From Spisula solida (Eukaryota > Mollusca > Bivalvia > Venerida > Mactridae), in the NCBI GenBank assembly GCA_947247005.1, contig OX365954.1, positions 5,596,001 to 5,660,000 on the forward strand: 64,000 bases of DNA, written 5' to 3'. The notes beneath the pieces are model-generated. The model searched no databases and was not told where the DNA came from. It worked only from the letters and a program-made list of their open reading frames with translations. This document shows, piece by piece, positions 1-10,825 of this stretch (position 1 is the stretch's first letter; each line of letters starts with the position of its first letter). The position numbers and the translations under genes are program-made.

Positions 1-2231
1 AAAAATATCATCGCAAAACGCATTTAAAATTCATTTTATTCGTATAGTACGATTTCAGTGAATTTTTGATATCCTTATGATACATCATTCGTTCACTATT
101 TCATATAACACGTGTGTTATGCATTGATATCATATTACCGATGTACGCAATATTTACGGAACGCGTAAAGTAATGCTTGCGCAAATGCTTTTAAAACAGT
201 ACCAAGAACTCCTAGTTGTTCTTCAGAACCGGTATACCACCGTTTTGTATTTTATTTTTTGAATAAGAAACAAACAAAACTCATACGTACAACAATGACG
301 TGGATTTCTAGAATAGCAGACGAAATATACCAGAACAATGACTATGACGCATAGAAGAGATAAGCCTCCAAGAATGCCCCAAAACCTGGAATAGATGATA
401 TAATAAGTACATGTACTACATAGTCAACATAGGTTACAGGGTATATGTTCATTAAAATGTCTTTAGCATTTTTTTGCCTGATGTATTATTCAATATATAC
501 GGTACATGCTTTTGTTTACAGCAGTAGCGTTTGAAATATAATTTAGTGCGGCCACGTTGTGATCGTGACAACATCGTTCTATGAAAATGTAGATCCCATG
601 ATGAATCAAAGTACTGAGAGTTCTGATGGGAGCCGATCTGGTTGCTGCTACTAAAGCTTAAACCGACTTTACACGTTTAATGTTCGTTTTCTTACTGCCG
701 ATCTTGTCTTGAATGTCAAAATAGGCATATGTGACTATATAAGCATGTTGGGTATCTAAATAATTGTTAAAAGGTGCATATTAATTTATATGTAATACGT
801 GTATTGAATGCGTATATCAAAAGTGGCTTTAAAAAAATACTACGGGCCTATTTATCAGATTCTACAGTACCGTCTTGTAATCACTTCCCTCACAGCGTGA
901 GACAGTCTATAGAAAGCGACTAGCTAGTACAGCGACACCATATGATTGCATAACAGTACTTTGCAGACCGTATACGATTCATTGATAAAACCATCACTTG
1001 GCCGTAGTCTGAAGTTTCTAAAAATAGCTTTACAGCCGGGACATTTGATGAACACGTCATTTTCGTATTATGAAACAAGTTCGGTATCGGCCGGGTAGTG
1101 ATTTATTTGCAAAAATATCGATTTAACGAACAGTTTCACAATAATTTTTGATCTTAGAATAAACTGATGTTGCTGATTGGCTTAAATCAGTTAAAAAATT
1201 TGGAGAAACATAATTATGTAGCAGTATTGGGAATGTTGACAGTTTCTGGAACTACTTGAATGCGGATTCACATAGCAGCCTAAAGGCGGTTAATTTTGTA
1301 TTAAGAAATGGGCAATGGTAGTAATGAGAGGCTTAAACGCCTCCCAAAAACTGTATCGCATATTCTATAGCATCTCTGACATCTACAGTGACGTCATCAT
1401 AAACATTATTAGTTGACGTAAGTTGTGAGGAGCCGCTGAAACAAAGAAGTATACAGCACTGTCTAAAACACCTGATTCAGCGGCTGCTTATATATATGTA
1501 ATCTGGATTTCTTTTGCATTTGGAAGCTAAAACATCGATTATAGAAACATCGAATGAGACTTTATGAGTTAGTGAGTATTGAATCTATTAACTATGTTAA
1601 CTTCAAGAGATCCTGAAGTTGAAAACACGCGCTTTAGTTGCTATGAATGGCAACATTTTCAACAAAGTTCCAAGACCATGGAATTAAACCATTCAATTAA
1701 TGTTTTCTGTTCTCGCAAGCTGTGGCGATAGATAATTGTAAGTGCAGTCACTCTTTACTGCACTGTGCTGTCAACAGCTTACACTGCAGGGGGACTGCTT
1801 TGAAAACCTATGAAGCAGAATTATTTTCTATTCGACTATTTATTTACTTGTGAATGTCACTTTTGTGTAATATATCTTCCTAGATTTTTAATTAAAGATA
1901 ATTGATTAGGTAGAGAACAAAATTGAGTAATATTCGTGGAAGTCGTGTATGTACAATAGGGGTATCTGTTGGAGGTGGGTTCTACAGTATACATATAGGG
2001 GTACTGTATATTATAACTAGGGGTAGGGTCTAATCTATAGTGCGATAGTGCTATTTTCTTTTAAAATCATTTTCCCTTCAAATTCAAGTTGTTGGATTAA
2101 ATAAGCATTGTATTATGATTTACTACATTAACTCTTGAGGTTAGACAAACAATATCAAAAGACAAGTTTATCGAAGCATGACAGTAATCGCATTGCCAAT
2201 ACTGCACGTTACGCCATAGCATCAGAGGGTT
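1..2231. other. Intergenic, no gene seen
   Basis: AT-rich sequence with stops in all frames. A perfect TGACGTCA octamer lies at 1389-1396. I see no exon-like open frame, RNA gene or clear repeat here. Confidence 0.6.
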
Positions 2232-2310
2232 ATGACATTTAGCGTCGGTTGCGACACTAAGCGCAAGCCTTGTGCCATTTAACGTCAAGTCCGACATTTA
2301 ACGTTGCTAC
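2232..2310. repeat. Short GACATTTAACGTC-type repeat cluster, copy 1
   Basis: Four degenerate copies of a ~20-bp unit built around GACATTTAGCGTC or GACATTTAACGTC, whose ends (GAC...GTC) are complementary. The same motif forms clusters near 10.7 kb (same orientation) and 40.1 kb (opposite orientation). This cluster abuts the first unit of the 69-bp satellite array. It probably belongs to the end of a dispersed mobile element; I cannot name the family. Confidence 0.7.
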
Positions 2311-5045
2311 GTACAAAACACGGGAATCTCGGAACTCGTAGATAATAGAAACTCTAGCCTTATACATACGTCATATTACTTTCCGAACACGGGAATCTCG
2401 GAACTCGTGGATCATTGAAACTTTGGCATTATACGTACGTCATTTTACGTAACAAGCACGGGAATCTCGGAACGTTTGGACCATTGAAACTTTGGCCTTA
2501 TACATACGTCATTATACGTACAAAACACGGGAATCTCGGAACTCTTGAATCATTGAAACTTTGGCCATATACATACGTCATTATACGTACAAAACACGGG
2601 AATCCCGGAACTCTTGAATCATTGAAACTCTTCGCTTTTTACATACGTAATTATACGCACACAAATTGGGAACCTCGGAACTCGTCATTTTACGTACAAA
2701 ACCTAGGGATTGCGGGATTCGTCACAAATAGAAACTCTGGCCTTATACAGTTTACATACGTCATTTTACGTACCAAGCACGGGAATCTCGGAACTCGGGT
2801 ATCATACAAACTCTAGCCGTATACATACGTCATTGAACGTACCAAGCACGGGAATCTCGGAACTCGTGGATCATAGAAACTCTAGCCTTATACATACGTC
2901 ATTGAACGTACCAAGCACGGGAATCTCAGAACTCGTGGATCATAAAAACTCTAACCTTATACATACGGCATTGAACGTACCAAGCACGGGAATCTCAGAA
3001 CTCGTGGATCATAAAAACTCTAACCTTATACATACAGCATTGAACGTACCAAGCACGGGAATCTCAGAACTCGTGGATCATAAAAACTCTAACCTTATAC
3101 ATACAGCATTGAACGTACCATGCACGGGAATCTCAGAACTCGTGGATCATAAAAACTCTAGCCTTATACATACGTCATTGAACGTACCATGCACGGGAAT
3201 CTCAGAACTCGTGGATCATAAAAACTCTAGCCTTATACATACGGCATTGAACGTACCAAGCAAGCACGGGAATCTCAGAACTCGTGGATCATAAAAACTC
3301 TAGCCTTATACATACGTCATTGAACGTACCAAGCAAGCACGGGAATCTCAGAACTCGTAGATCATAAAAACTCTAGCCTTATACATACGGCATTGAACGT
3401 ACCATGCAAGCACGGGAATCTCAGAACTCGTGGATCATAAAAACTCTAGCCTTATACAATCTTATACATACGTCATTGAACGTACCATGGAAGCACGGGA
3501 ATCTCAGAACTCGTGGATCATAGAACCTCTAGCCTTATACATACGTCATTGAACGTACCAAGCACGGGAATCTCGGAACTCGTGGATCATAAAAACTTTA
3601 GCCTTATACATACGCCATTGAACGTACCAAGCACGGGAACCTCAGAATTCGTGGATCATAAAAACTCTAACCTTATACATACGGCATTGAACGTACCATG
3701 CAAGCACGGGAATCTCAGAACTCGTGGATCATAAAAACTCTAGCCTTATACACACGTCATTCGGAACGTACCATGCAAGCACGGGAATCTCAGAACTCAT
3801 GGATCATAGAACCTCTAGCCCTATAAATACGTCATTTAACGTACCAAGCACGGGAATCTCAGAACTCGTGGATCATAAAACCTCTAGCCTTATACATACG
3901 TCATTGAACGTACAAAACACGGGAATCTCGGAACTCGTGGATGATAGAACCTCTAGCATTATAAATACGCCATTAAACGTACCAAGCACGGGAATCTCAG
4001 AACTCGTGGATCATAGAACCTCTAGCCTTATACTAGACTACTAGTCCAAGGTATTTGACGATGATCATTCCTTTTCATCGTCAAAGCCGTTTGTTTTTTA
4101 CAATCTTATACATACGTCATTGACCGTACCATGGAAGCACGGGAATCTCAGAACTCGTGGATCATAGAACCTCTAGCCTTATACATACGTCATTGAACGT
4201 ACCAAGCACGGGAATCTCGGAACTCGTGGATCATAAGAACTTTAGCCTTATACATACGCCATTGAACGTACCAAGCACGGGAACCTCAGAATTCGTGGAT
4301 CATAAAAACTCTAACCTTATACATACGGCATTGAACGTACCATGCAAGCACGAGAATCTCAGAACTCGTGGATCATAAAAACTCTAGCCTTATAAATACG
4401 TCATTCGGAACGTACCATGCAAGCACGGGAATCTCAGAACTCGTGGATCATAAAAACTCTAGCCTTATACACACGTCATTCGGAACGTACCATGGAATCT
4501 CAGAACTCGTGGATCATAGAACCTCTAGCCTTATACATACGTCATTGAACGTACCAAGCACGGGAATCTCGGAACTCGTGGATCATAAGAACTTTAGCCT
4601 TATACATACGCCATTGAACGTACCAAGCACGGGAACCTCAGAATTCGTGGATCATAAAAACTCTAACCTTATACATACGGCATTGAACGTACCATGCAAG
4701 CACGAGAATCTCAGAACTCGTGGATCATAAAAACTCTAGCCATATAAATACGTCATTGAACGTACCAAGCACGGGAATCTCAGAACTCGTGGATCATAAA
4801 AACTCTAGCCTTATACACACGTCATTCGGAACGTACCATGCAAGCACGGGAATCTCAGAACTCGTGGATCATAAAAACTCTAGCCTTATACACACGTCAT
4901 TCGGAACGTACCATGGAATCTCAGAACTCGTGGATCATAGAACCTCTAGCCTTATAACTTTAGCCTTATACATACGCCATTGAACGTACCAAGCACGGGA
5001 ATCTCAGAACTCGTGGATCATAGAACCTCTAGCCTTATACTAGAC
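2311..5045. repeat. 69-bp satellite array A
   Basis: Tandem array of a 69-bp unit. Successive 'catacg' landmarks at 2893 and 2962 give the period. The typical unit contains CATACGTCATTGAACGTACC, then AAGCACGGGAATCTCAGAAC and TCGTGGATCATAAAAACTCT. Early units (2311-2830) are mixed and partly match the array B type. From about 2830 the units are homogeneous. Variants have CATGCAAGCACGGG or ATGGAAGC insertions, and two units are interrupted by a hairpin-bearing segment. Because 69 is a multiple of three and the unit has few stops, it throws up long but meaningless open frames on the plus strand. Confidence 0.95.
4032..4103. repeat. Hairpin-bearing segment within satellite array A, copy 1
   Basis: A non-satellite segment between satellite units. 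It contains a perfect 11-bp inverted repeat, TTTGACGATGA (4054-4064) and TCATCGTCAAA (4075-4085), with a 10-nt loop. An almost identical segment closes the array near 5039-5103. Confidence 0.85.
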
Positions 5046-5103
5046 CACTAGTCCAAGGTATTTGACGATGATCATTCTTTTTCATCGTCAAAGCCGTTTG
5101 TTC
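5039..5103. repeat. Hairpin-bearing segment at the end of satellite array A, copy 2
   Basis: Second copy of the hairpin segment. Inverted-repeat arms lie at 5061-5071 and 5082-5092, again perfect over 11 bp with a 10-nt loop. It marks the right-hand border of the array. Together with the copy at 4032 it shows that a block of the array was duplicated as a unit. Confidence 0.85.
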
Positions 5104-5829
5104 TTTGAAACTCAACAGGCGAATCGCGTTCGTTTTATCACAAAACGCACGTTTTCAGAAAAATAATCATTGACATCCTATCAATTGGACCATATTCTAT
5201 CAATATACCCCCAAAAACAAAATGTTTCGCAAGCAATACCATCAATTCCGTCGATTGTTTCAAACATGTCCAATTTCAACGTTTTCGTTTACGATCACCA
5301 TTTATTTGAATGCTATATATAATAACAAAAGGGTTCCGAAACGAACCTAGTGATCAATGTTTTCAATTTTTAAGATTGTCGTCTGCGTACATTGCAATAT
5401 TTATTTGTGTAAATAGGAGTTAAATTATTTATATCAAAAATAACGTGTTTGTTTCTTATGTAAAGGTATATCTAAAGGTTTTATTTAATTATTTATAAAA
5501 GACGTTTTCTACCACGTTCATCAAATAACGTATTTTTCGAAAACAGCTCTCGCACGCACCTGTGATAAATTATTTATTCAAAATAGCAGCCGAAGCTGAT
5601 CAAACGAGGAAGTAAATCAACTTTAAGCAATATTTGATTATCAGTAATTGACAGTTTTATGATAAAACTTTCGAAAAATATTACATTTATACGTAAATGA
5701 TAGTTTTTGGGCGAATTTTGAACATTGAACTTGCATTTTAGGCGTTAAGCATAAACAGGTGATTATTGAAGAGGATAATTCTATAACTAAAATGTCGACA
5801 CGTCAGTGTAAATAAAAGACCATTTAGTT
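5104..5829. other. Unique spacer between satellite arrays
   Basis: About 730 bp of AT-rich non-satellite sequence separating arrays A and B. I see no open frame of note, RNA gene or repeat. Confidence 0.6.
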
Positions 5830-7640
5830 ATGGTATCCAGAATACGTCATTTTACATACCAAGCACGGGAATCTCGGAACGTTTGGATGATTGAAACTTT
5901 GGCCTTATACATACGTCATTTTACGTACCAAGCACGGGAATCTCGGACCGTTTGGATCATTGAAACTTTGGCCTTATACATACGTCATTTTACATACCAA
6001 GCACGGGATTCTCGGACCGTTTGGATCATTGAAACTTTGGCCTTATACATACGTCATTTTACGTACCAAGCACGGGAATCTCGGACCGTTTGGATCATTG
6101 AAACTTTGGCCTTATACATACGTCATTTTACGTACCAAGCACTGGAATCTCGGACCGTTTGGATCATTGAAACTTTGGCCTTATACATACGTCATTTTAC
6201 GTACCAAGCACGGGAATCTCGGACGGTTTAGATCATTGAAACTTTGGCCATATACAAACGTCATTTTACATACCAAGCACGGGAATCTCGGAATGTTTGG
6301 ATCACAGAAAACTTTGGCCTTATACATACGTCATTTCACATACCAAGCACGGGAATCTCGGAACGTTTGGATCACAGAAAACTTTGGCCTTATACAACGT
6401 CATTATACATACCAAGCACGGGAATCTCGGAACGTTTGGATCACAGAAAACTTTGGCCTTATACATACGTCATTTCACATACCAAGCACGGGAATCTCGG
6501 AACGTTTGGATCACAGAAAACTTTGGCCTTATACAAACGTCATTTCACATACCAAGCACGGGAATCTCGGAACGTTTGGATCACAGAAAACTTTGGCCTT
6601 ATACATACGTCATTTTACATACCAAGCACGGGAATCTCGGAACGTTTGGATCACAGAAAACTTTGGCCTTATACATACGTCATTTACATACCAAACACGG
6701 GAATCTCGGACCGTTTGGATCATTGAAACTTTGGCCTTATACATACGTCATTTTACGTTCAAAACACGGGAATCTCGGAACGTTTTGATCATTGAAACTT
6801 TGGCCTTATACATACGTCATTTTACATACCAAGCACGGGAATCTCGGAACGTTTGGATCATTGAAACTTTGGCCTTATACATACGTCATTTTACATACCA
6901 AGCACGGGAATCTCGGACCGTTTGGATCATTGAAACTTTGGCCTTATACATACGTCATTTTACGTACAAAACACGGGAATCTCGGAACGTTTGGATGATT
7001 GAAACTTTGGCCTTATACATACGTCATTTTACGTACAAAACACGGGAATCTCGGAACGTTTGGATCACAGAAAACTCTGGTCTTATACATACGTCATTTC
7101 ACATACCAAGCATGGGAATCTCGGAACGTTTGGATCACAGAAAACTTTGGCCTTATACATACGTCATTTTACGTACCAAGCACGGGAATCTCGGAACGTT
7201 TGGATCACAGAAAACTTTGGCCTTATACATACGTCATTTTACATACCAAGCACGGGAATCTCGGAACATTTGGATGATTGAAACTTTGGCCTTATACATA
7301 CGTCATTTTACGTACCAAGCACGGGAATCTCGGACCGTTTGGATCATTGAAACTTTGGCCTTATACATACGTCATTTTACGTTCAAAACACGGGAATCGC
7401 GGAACTCGTGAATCATTGAAACTCTAAGTCTTGGCTTTCTACATACGTCATTTTACGTACAAAACCCGCGGTTTCGGGAACTTGTGAACCATAGAAACCA
7501 TGGCCTTATACAGTTTACAGAAGTCATTATACGTACACAACACGGGGGTCTCGGAACTCTTTGAACATAGAAAGTCTGGCATTAATTATACAGACGTCAT
7601 AATACGTCCAAAACACGGGAATCTCGATACTCCTGCATCC
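5830..7640. repeat. 69/70-bp satellite array B
   Basis: Tandem array related to array A but of different subfamilies. One type is 69 bp (CATACGTCATTTTACGTACC, then GTTTGGATCATTGAAACTTT). The other is 70 bp, with CATTGAAAC replaced by CACAGAAAAC. Runs of the 70-bp type (about 6300-6700 and 7060-7220) are interleaved with the 69-bp type. The last units after about 7400 are strongly degenerate. Each unit contains TACGT-CATTTT-ACGTA, a short inverted repeat. A 506-codon open frame (5891-7411) runs through this array, but the 70-bp units shift it through different frames and therefore different peptides, which argues against coding. Confidence 0.95.
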
Positions 7641-8991
7641 TAATATATTGTGGTGCCCCAGGTTTGACTGGTCACACGCTATTGTACAACTGTGCATGAT
7701 TAATTACTCTAATTGGATACTTTGTGTCCGGAAAATTTGCACGTACGTCCAAGCTGATTTCTCAGCATCGGTTTTCCTTGTCGAACATGTACTTTCATCG
7801 GGTAATCCGCTATTATCTGACCTTCAGCTGTTTTTCTCGTGCATGGCGCGATTCAGCTTCTGCATCCGGAACCGGTGCGCATGTCATTTGTTCTCCGTAG
7901 CAACGGTAGAACACCACTAAATTTGTAAAATCGTCAAACTTGTAGACCATGTAGACCACGTCCGTTGTTTGAGTCATTTTTATTTCAGGAGGTACGTGAA
8001 CCTTTGATCTAACGATCGAATTTTCCTTGAATCATCTTAAAATTACAGAACAATCTTCTAGAACAACATTGAAATCATAAAAATGATATGTCACCCGGCT
8101 CGTTTTCGACATACATGGCTTTCTAATGACCTACCAAATGTTGTATTTTGTTCATTTTATATAATTATTATTTCCTGCATTTATGGCACCATTATGTTCT
8201 TTTTAAGATATTTACTATATAAAACCACTTTTAAGCAATGCATGATATTTTATGTGTTCCAATGCCATTGCTATTTACATGAGTCACAATTCAGGCTGCC
8301 TGGTGAACAAATTCGGTATTTGAACATGATAGATAGTTACCCCACCTACTTGCAAAAAAGTGTGATTTTCAAATGAACGTCAACAAATATCTAACGATCG
8401 AAAATAATTTAGAATTGGCCATACGTTTAGTATCAAATAGAACACCAGTTTAGTCAAATGAACAATAGGGGTATTCAGCCTTTTTTTGGGAGCTATTCGT
8501 CAAAAAGAATTATGAATAAATTTGAATAAAATTAACCTGATTTGCAAATTGTGATGAAATAAAAGTTTATTAAAAATATTTCTAAGTGTGGCTACTTCAA
8601 ATAACTTAACTATGCACTACATATTATATATAAGCATATGCATTTGAACAATTTTAGGGACCTAATCACAATTTTGCCGTTCCCCACCAACTTTTCATAC
8701 ATGCAAAAAAAAAGTTAAAAATATATATTTTGTGCAATAGTTTTATTTTTATTGTCATTAATCAACATTCATATGCGATCATTGAAACTTAAATTCTTGT
8801 GTGTTCTTATCTATGAAATTTCGCGCATGCGCACAAGGTAGCTCGGACCTCCTTAAGGACTCCTATATTAGATTGTATTTTATTGATTCAGACAGATTGG
8901 CAAATGTGTTAATGTGTTTTTATCGTAAATTCGTAGTTCTTGGTATGGGATTCTGGTTGACATTGCGCATTTTTTTTGTGTGCACTCTCGA
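7641..8991. other. Intergenic, no gene recognised
   Basis: Open frames of 90-97 codons occur at 7648-7920 and 8083-8376, but their translations look like random composition and match nothing I know. A perfect GCGCATGCGC palindrome (NRF1-type motif) lies at 8823-8832. Confidence 0.5.
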
Positions 8992-9048
8992 CCAATCGGA
9001 TTGCGAGTTCTGCGCACAAAGTTTTGTGGTACAAAAAAATTATAAAAG
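8992..9048 (+). promoter_or_regulatory. Promoter-like CCAAT + TATA arrangement
   Basis: CCAAT (8992-8996), an inverted CCAAT-like ATTGCG just after it, and TATAAAAG (9041-9048) lie about 45 bp apart, a layout typical of many animal Pol II promoters such as core histone genes. No histone or other coding sequence follows; degenerate satellite units begin about 60 bp downstream. It may be a chance match or a promoter relic. Confidence 0.25.
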
Positions 9049-9104
9049 TCACGCTACCAGCGAGTCGGTCTACTTAGTACCCCTAGCGCACAACATTATA
9101 TACA

Positions 9105-9355
9105 AATGTACGTCATTATACGTACTAAACACGGGCATCTCTGAATTATTGAACCATATAATTTTTAGCCTTATACATACGTCATTACAAACCCGGGAAT
9201 CACGGAACTCGTGGATCATGAAAACTCTGGCCTTATATATACTTCACTATACATACAATACACGGGAATCGCATACGTCATCATAAGTACAAAACACGGG
9301 GATATTTCAAGAAACTCGTGGATCATAGAAACTCTGGCCTTATACATACGTTCAG
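9105..9355. repeat. Outlying degenerate satellite units
   Basis: Four to five decayed and partly deleted copies of the 69-bp satellite unit, recognisable by 'tacgtcatta', 'cacgggaatc' and 'aactcgtggatcat'. They are separated from array B by about 1.5 kb. Confidence 0.85.
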
Positions 9356-10320
9356 AAATAACGTAGACTTTTGCTGTAAAACGATCAATGTTGTAGACAG
9401 ATTCTATATGAACATGTTTTTCGAAATCGGAATTATCTGGCCTCTGATGACATTTTTTTCAAAACATTTTCATGGATATTATAGGGAAACCCGCCATTTA
9501 AATAACCATGGTTACGTGTACCCAGGGCAACCCATTTTATTCCACTTTGTGTCATTACATTCACTGCTTATAGTAAATTTCAGGTTAAGCTTTCAGTTTA
9601 AAACATCAAACGTTATGGATAGAAATTCACAACATGTGAATAGCACAAGTGCTGTAATCCATAACGTACGTCAGGACGTTATTTATTAACGCAAACATTC
9701 GCGCAGTGATAACTAACAAAGGAATTAGGGGAAACTCCAACTGAAACCTCCAATATGATCAATAATATGCATAGGACGAGTTCTGGCCGCCATAATTTGG
9801 TCTTAAAGTAATATTGAAATGGTATGAAAGAGATGGAGGTGGCATTAGAACACCTATAGTTACAACGTTGACGTTAACGTTGCGTGTTTCAGGCACAAAA
9901 ACGTAATGCACAGTCTATAAAGAAATAGAAGAAATCTATACAATTTTAGCACGCTACCATCAACATTATCGCACATAACGATCACAATTATTTAAGTATA
10001 AAGGCATCTTTGAGAAGTTAATGTATGTGTCAATTGTTATATTCGCGACTTAGTGAAGTGATCATCGACACCGACATTGTAACGTCACTGACGTCATTTG
10101 TGTTGCTCCGGGTGGGTGATAGTGACTTGTTTTGAGAAGCTATTTATGACAAACTTGATACAGAAATACCCAATTTGGTGCACTGATCGCAGAAAGATTC
10201 CGAATTATGATGGTGTATTTTCCATTTTCGTACTACAATAAATGCGAAATCCAGAGTAAAAGTCTACGTTATTTCTGAACATCCCTTGTACATTCCGGAC
10301 CTAAGGGCAGCTATCTGTAA
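9356..10320. other. Intergenic, no gene seen
   Basis: No supportable gene. A TGACGTCA octamer lies at 10089-10096. The open frame at 9318-9689 begins in the satellite remnant and is not protein-like. Confidence 0.5.
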
Positions 10321-10825
10321 AAAAGCTGATTGGAGCCACCCCTGAGTAAATAGATTGTCGTCTGTCACGGGTGGGATACTTATATGCAACAACTATTTAC
10401 ATAAAGAGTCAGCTGATCATTGAGATCATATGAACAATGTCTTCTTTTGGAACCAAAATCTAGACTTGAGTTTTGCAGAAAATTATTCGCTTATTCAAGT
10501 GCAAAAGACTGCCTAGCTCGAAATGTCTGATATAATTAACTTTATTTCTAAATTTGAACCGGCTCATCCCGAATCACTGTACTGGGAAACTTGGTCTTAC
10601 ATCGGTAAACCCTTAATAACGGTTCTTGGATATTTCTGGACTAAAACCAGAACAATAATAATACAAAAGAGTGCTGAAAAGGGATTGTGACATTTAACGT
10701 CAGTCAAACTTGTTGCGACATTAAGGGCACAGATGCGACATTTAGCGTCAGGGGGGTGGTTACGACATTTAGCGTCAGGGGGGGGGGTACGATATTTAGC
10801 GTCGGTTGCGACATTTAACGTAGCC
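10321..10825 (+). mobile_element. Dispersed repeat, copy 1, with GACATTTAACGTC cluster at its end
   Basis: About 500 bp shared with 16601-17290 in the same orientation. Matching blocks include 'gtcgcctgtcacg' or 'gtcgtctgtcacg', 'caacaactatttaca', 'aaatgtctgatataatta', 'aaacccttaataac' and 'agaacaataataa'. Its right part (10685-10825) carries about six tandem degenerate ~20-bp GACATTTAGCGTC units with G-rich spacers. No coding capacity is visible, so it is most likely a non-autonomous element or fragment of one. The exact ends and family are unknown. Confidence 0.65.

Noticed and set aside
2710..3294. 194-codon repeat frame and its shorter relatives up to 4983
   Set aside because: Same cause: 69 is a multiple of 3 and the consensus unit lacks a stop in this frame. 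No start context, splice site or non-repeat sequence supports a gene.
2311..5045. CRISPR array
   Set aside because: Units are contiguous with no unique spacers, the genome is animal, and no cas genes are present.
5891..7411. 506-codon open frame, the longest in the window
   Set aside because: It is the translation of the 69/70-bp satellite. It passes through three different repeated peptides because 70-bp units shift the frame, so the open state reflects a stop-poor unit and not protein selection.
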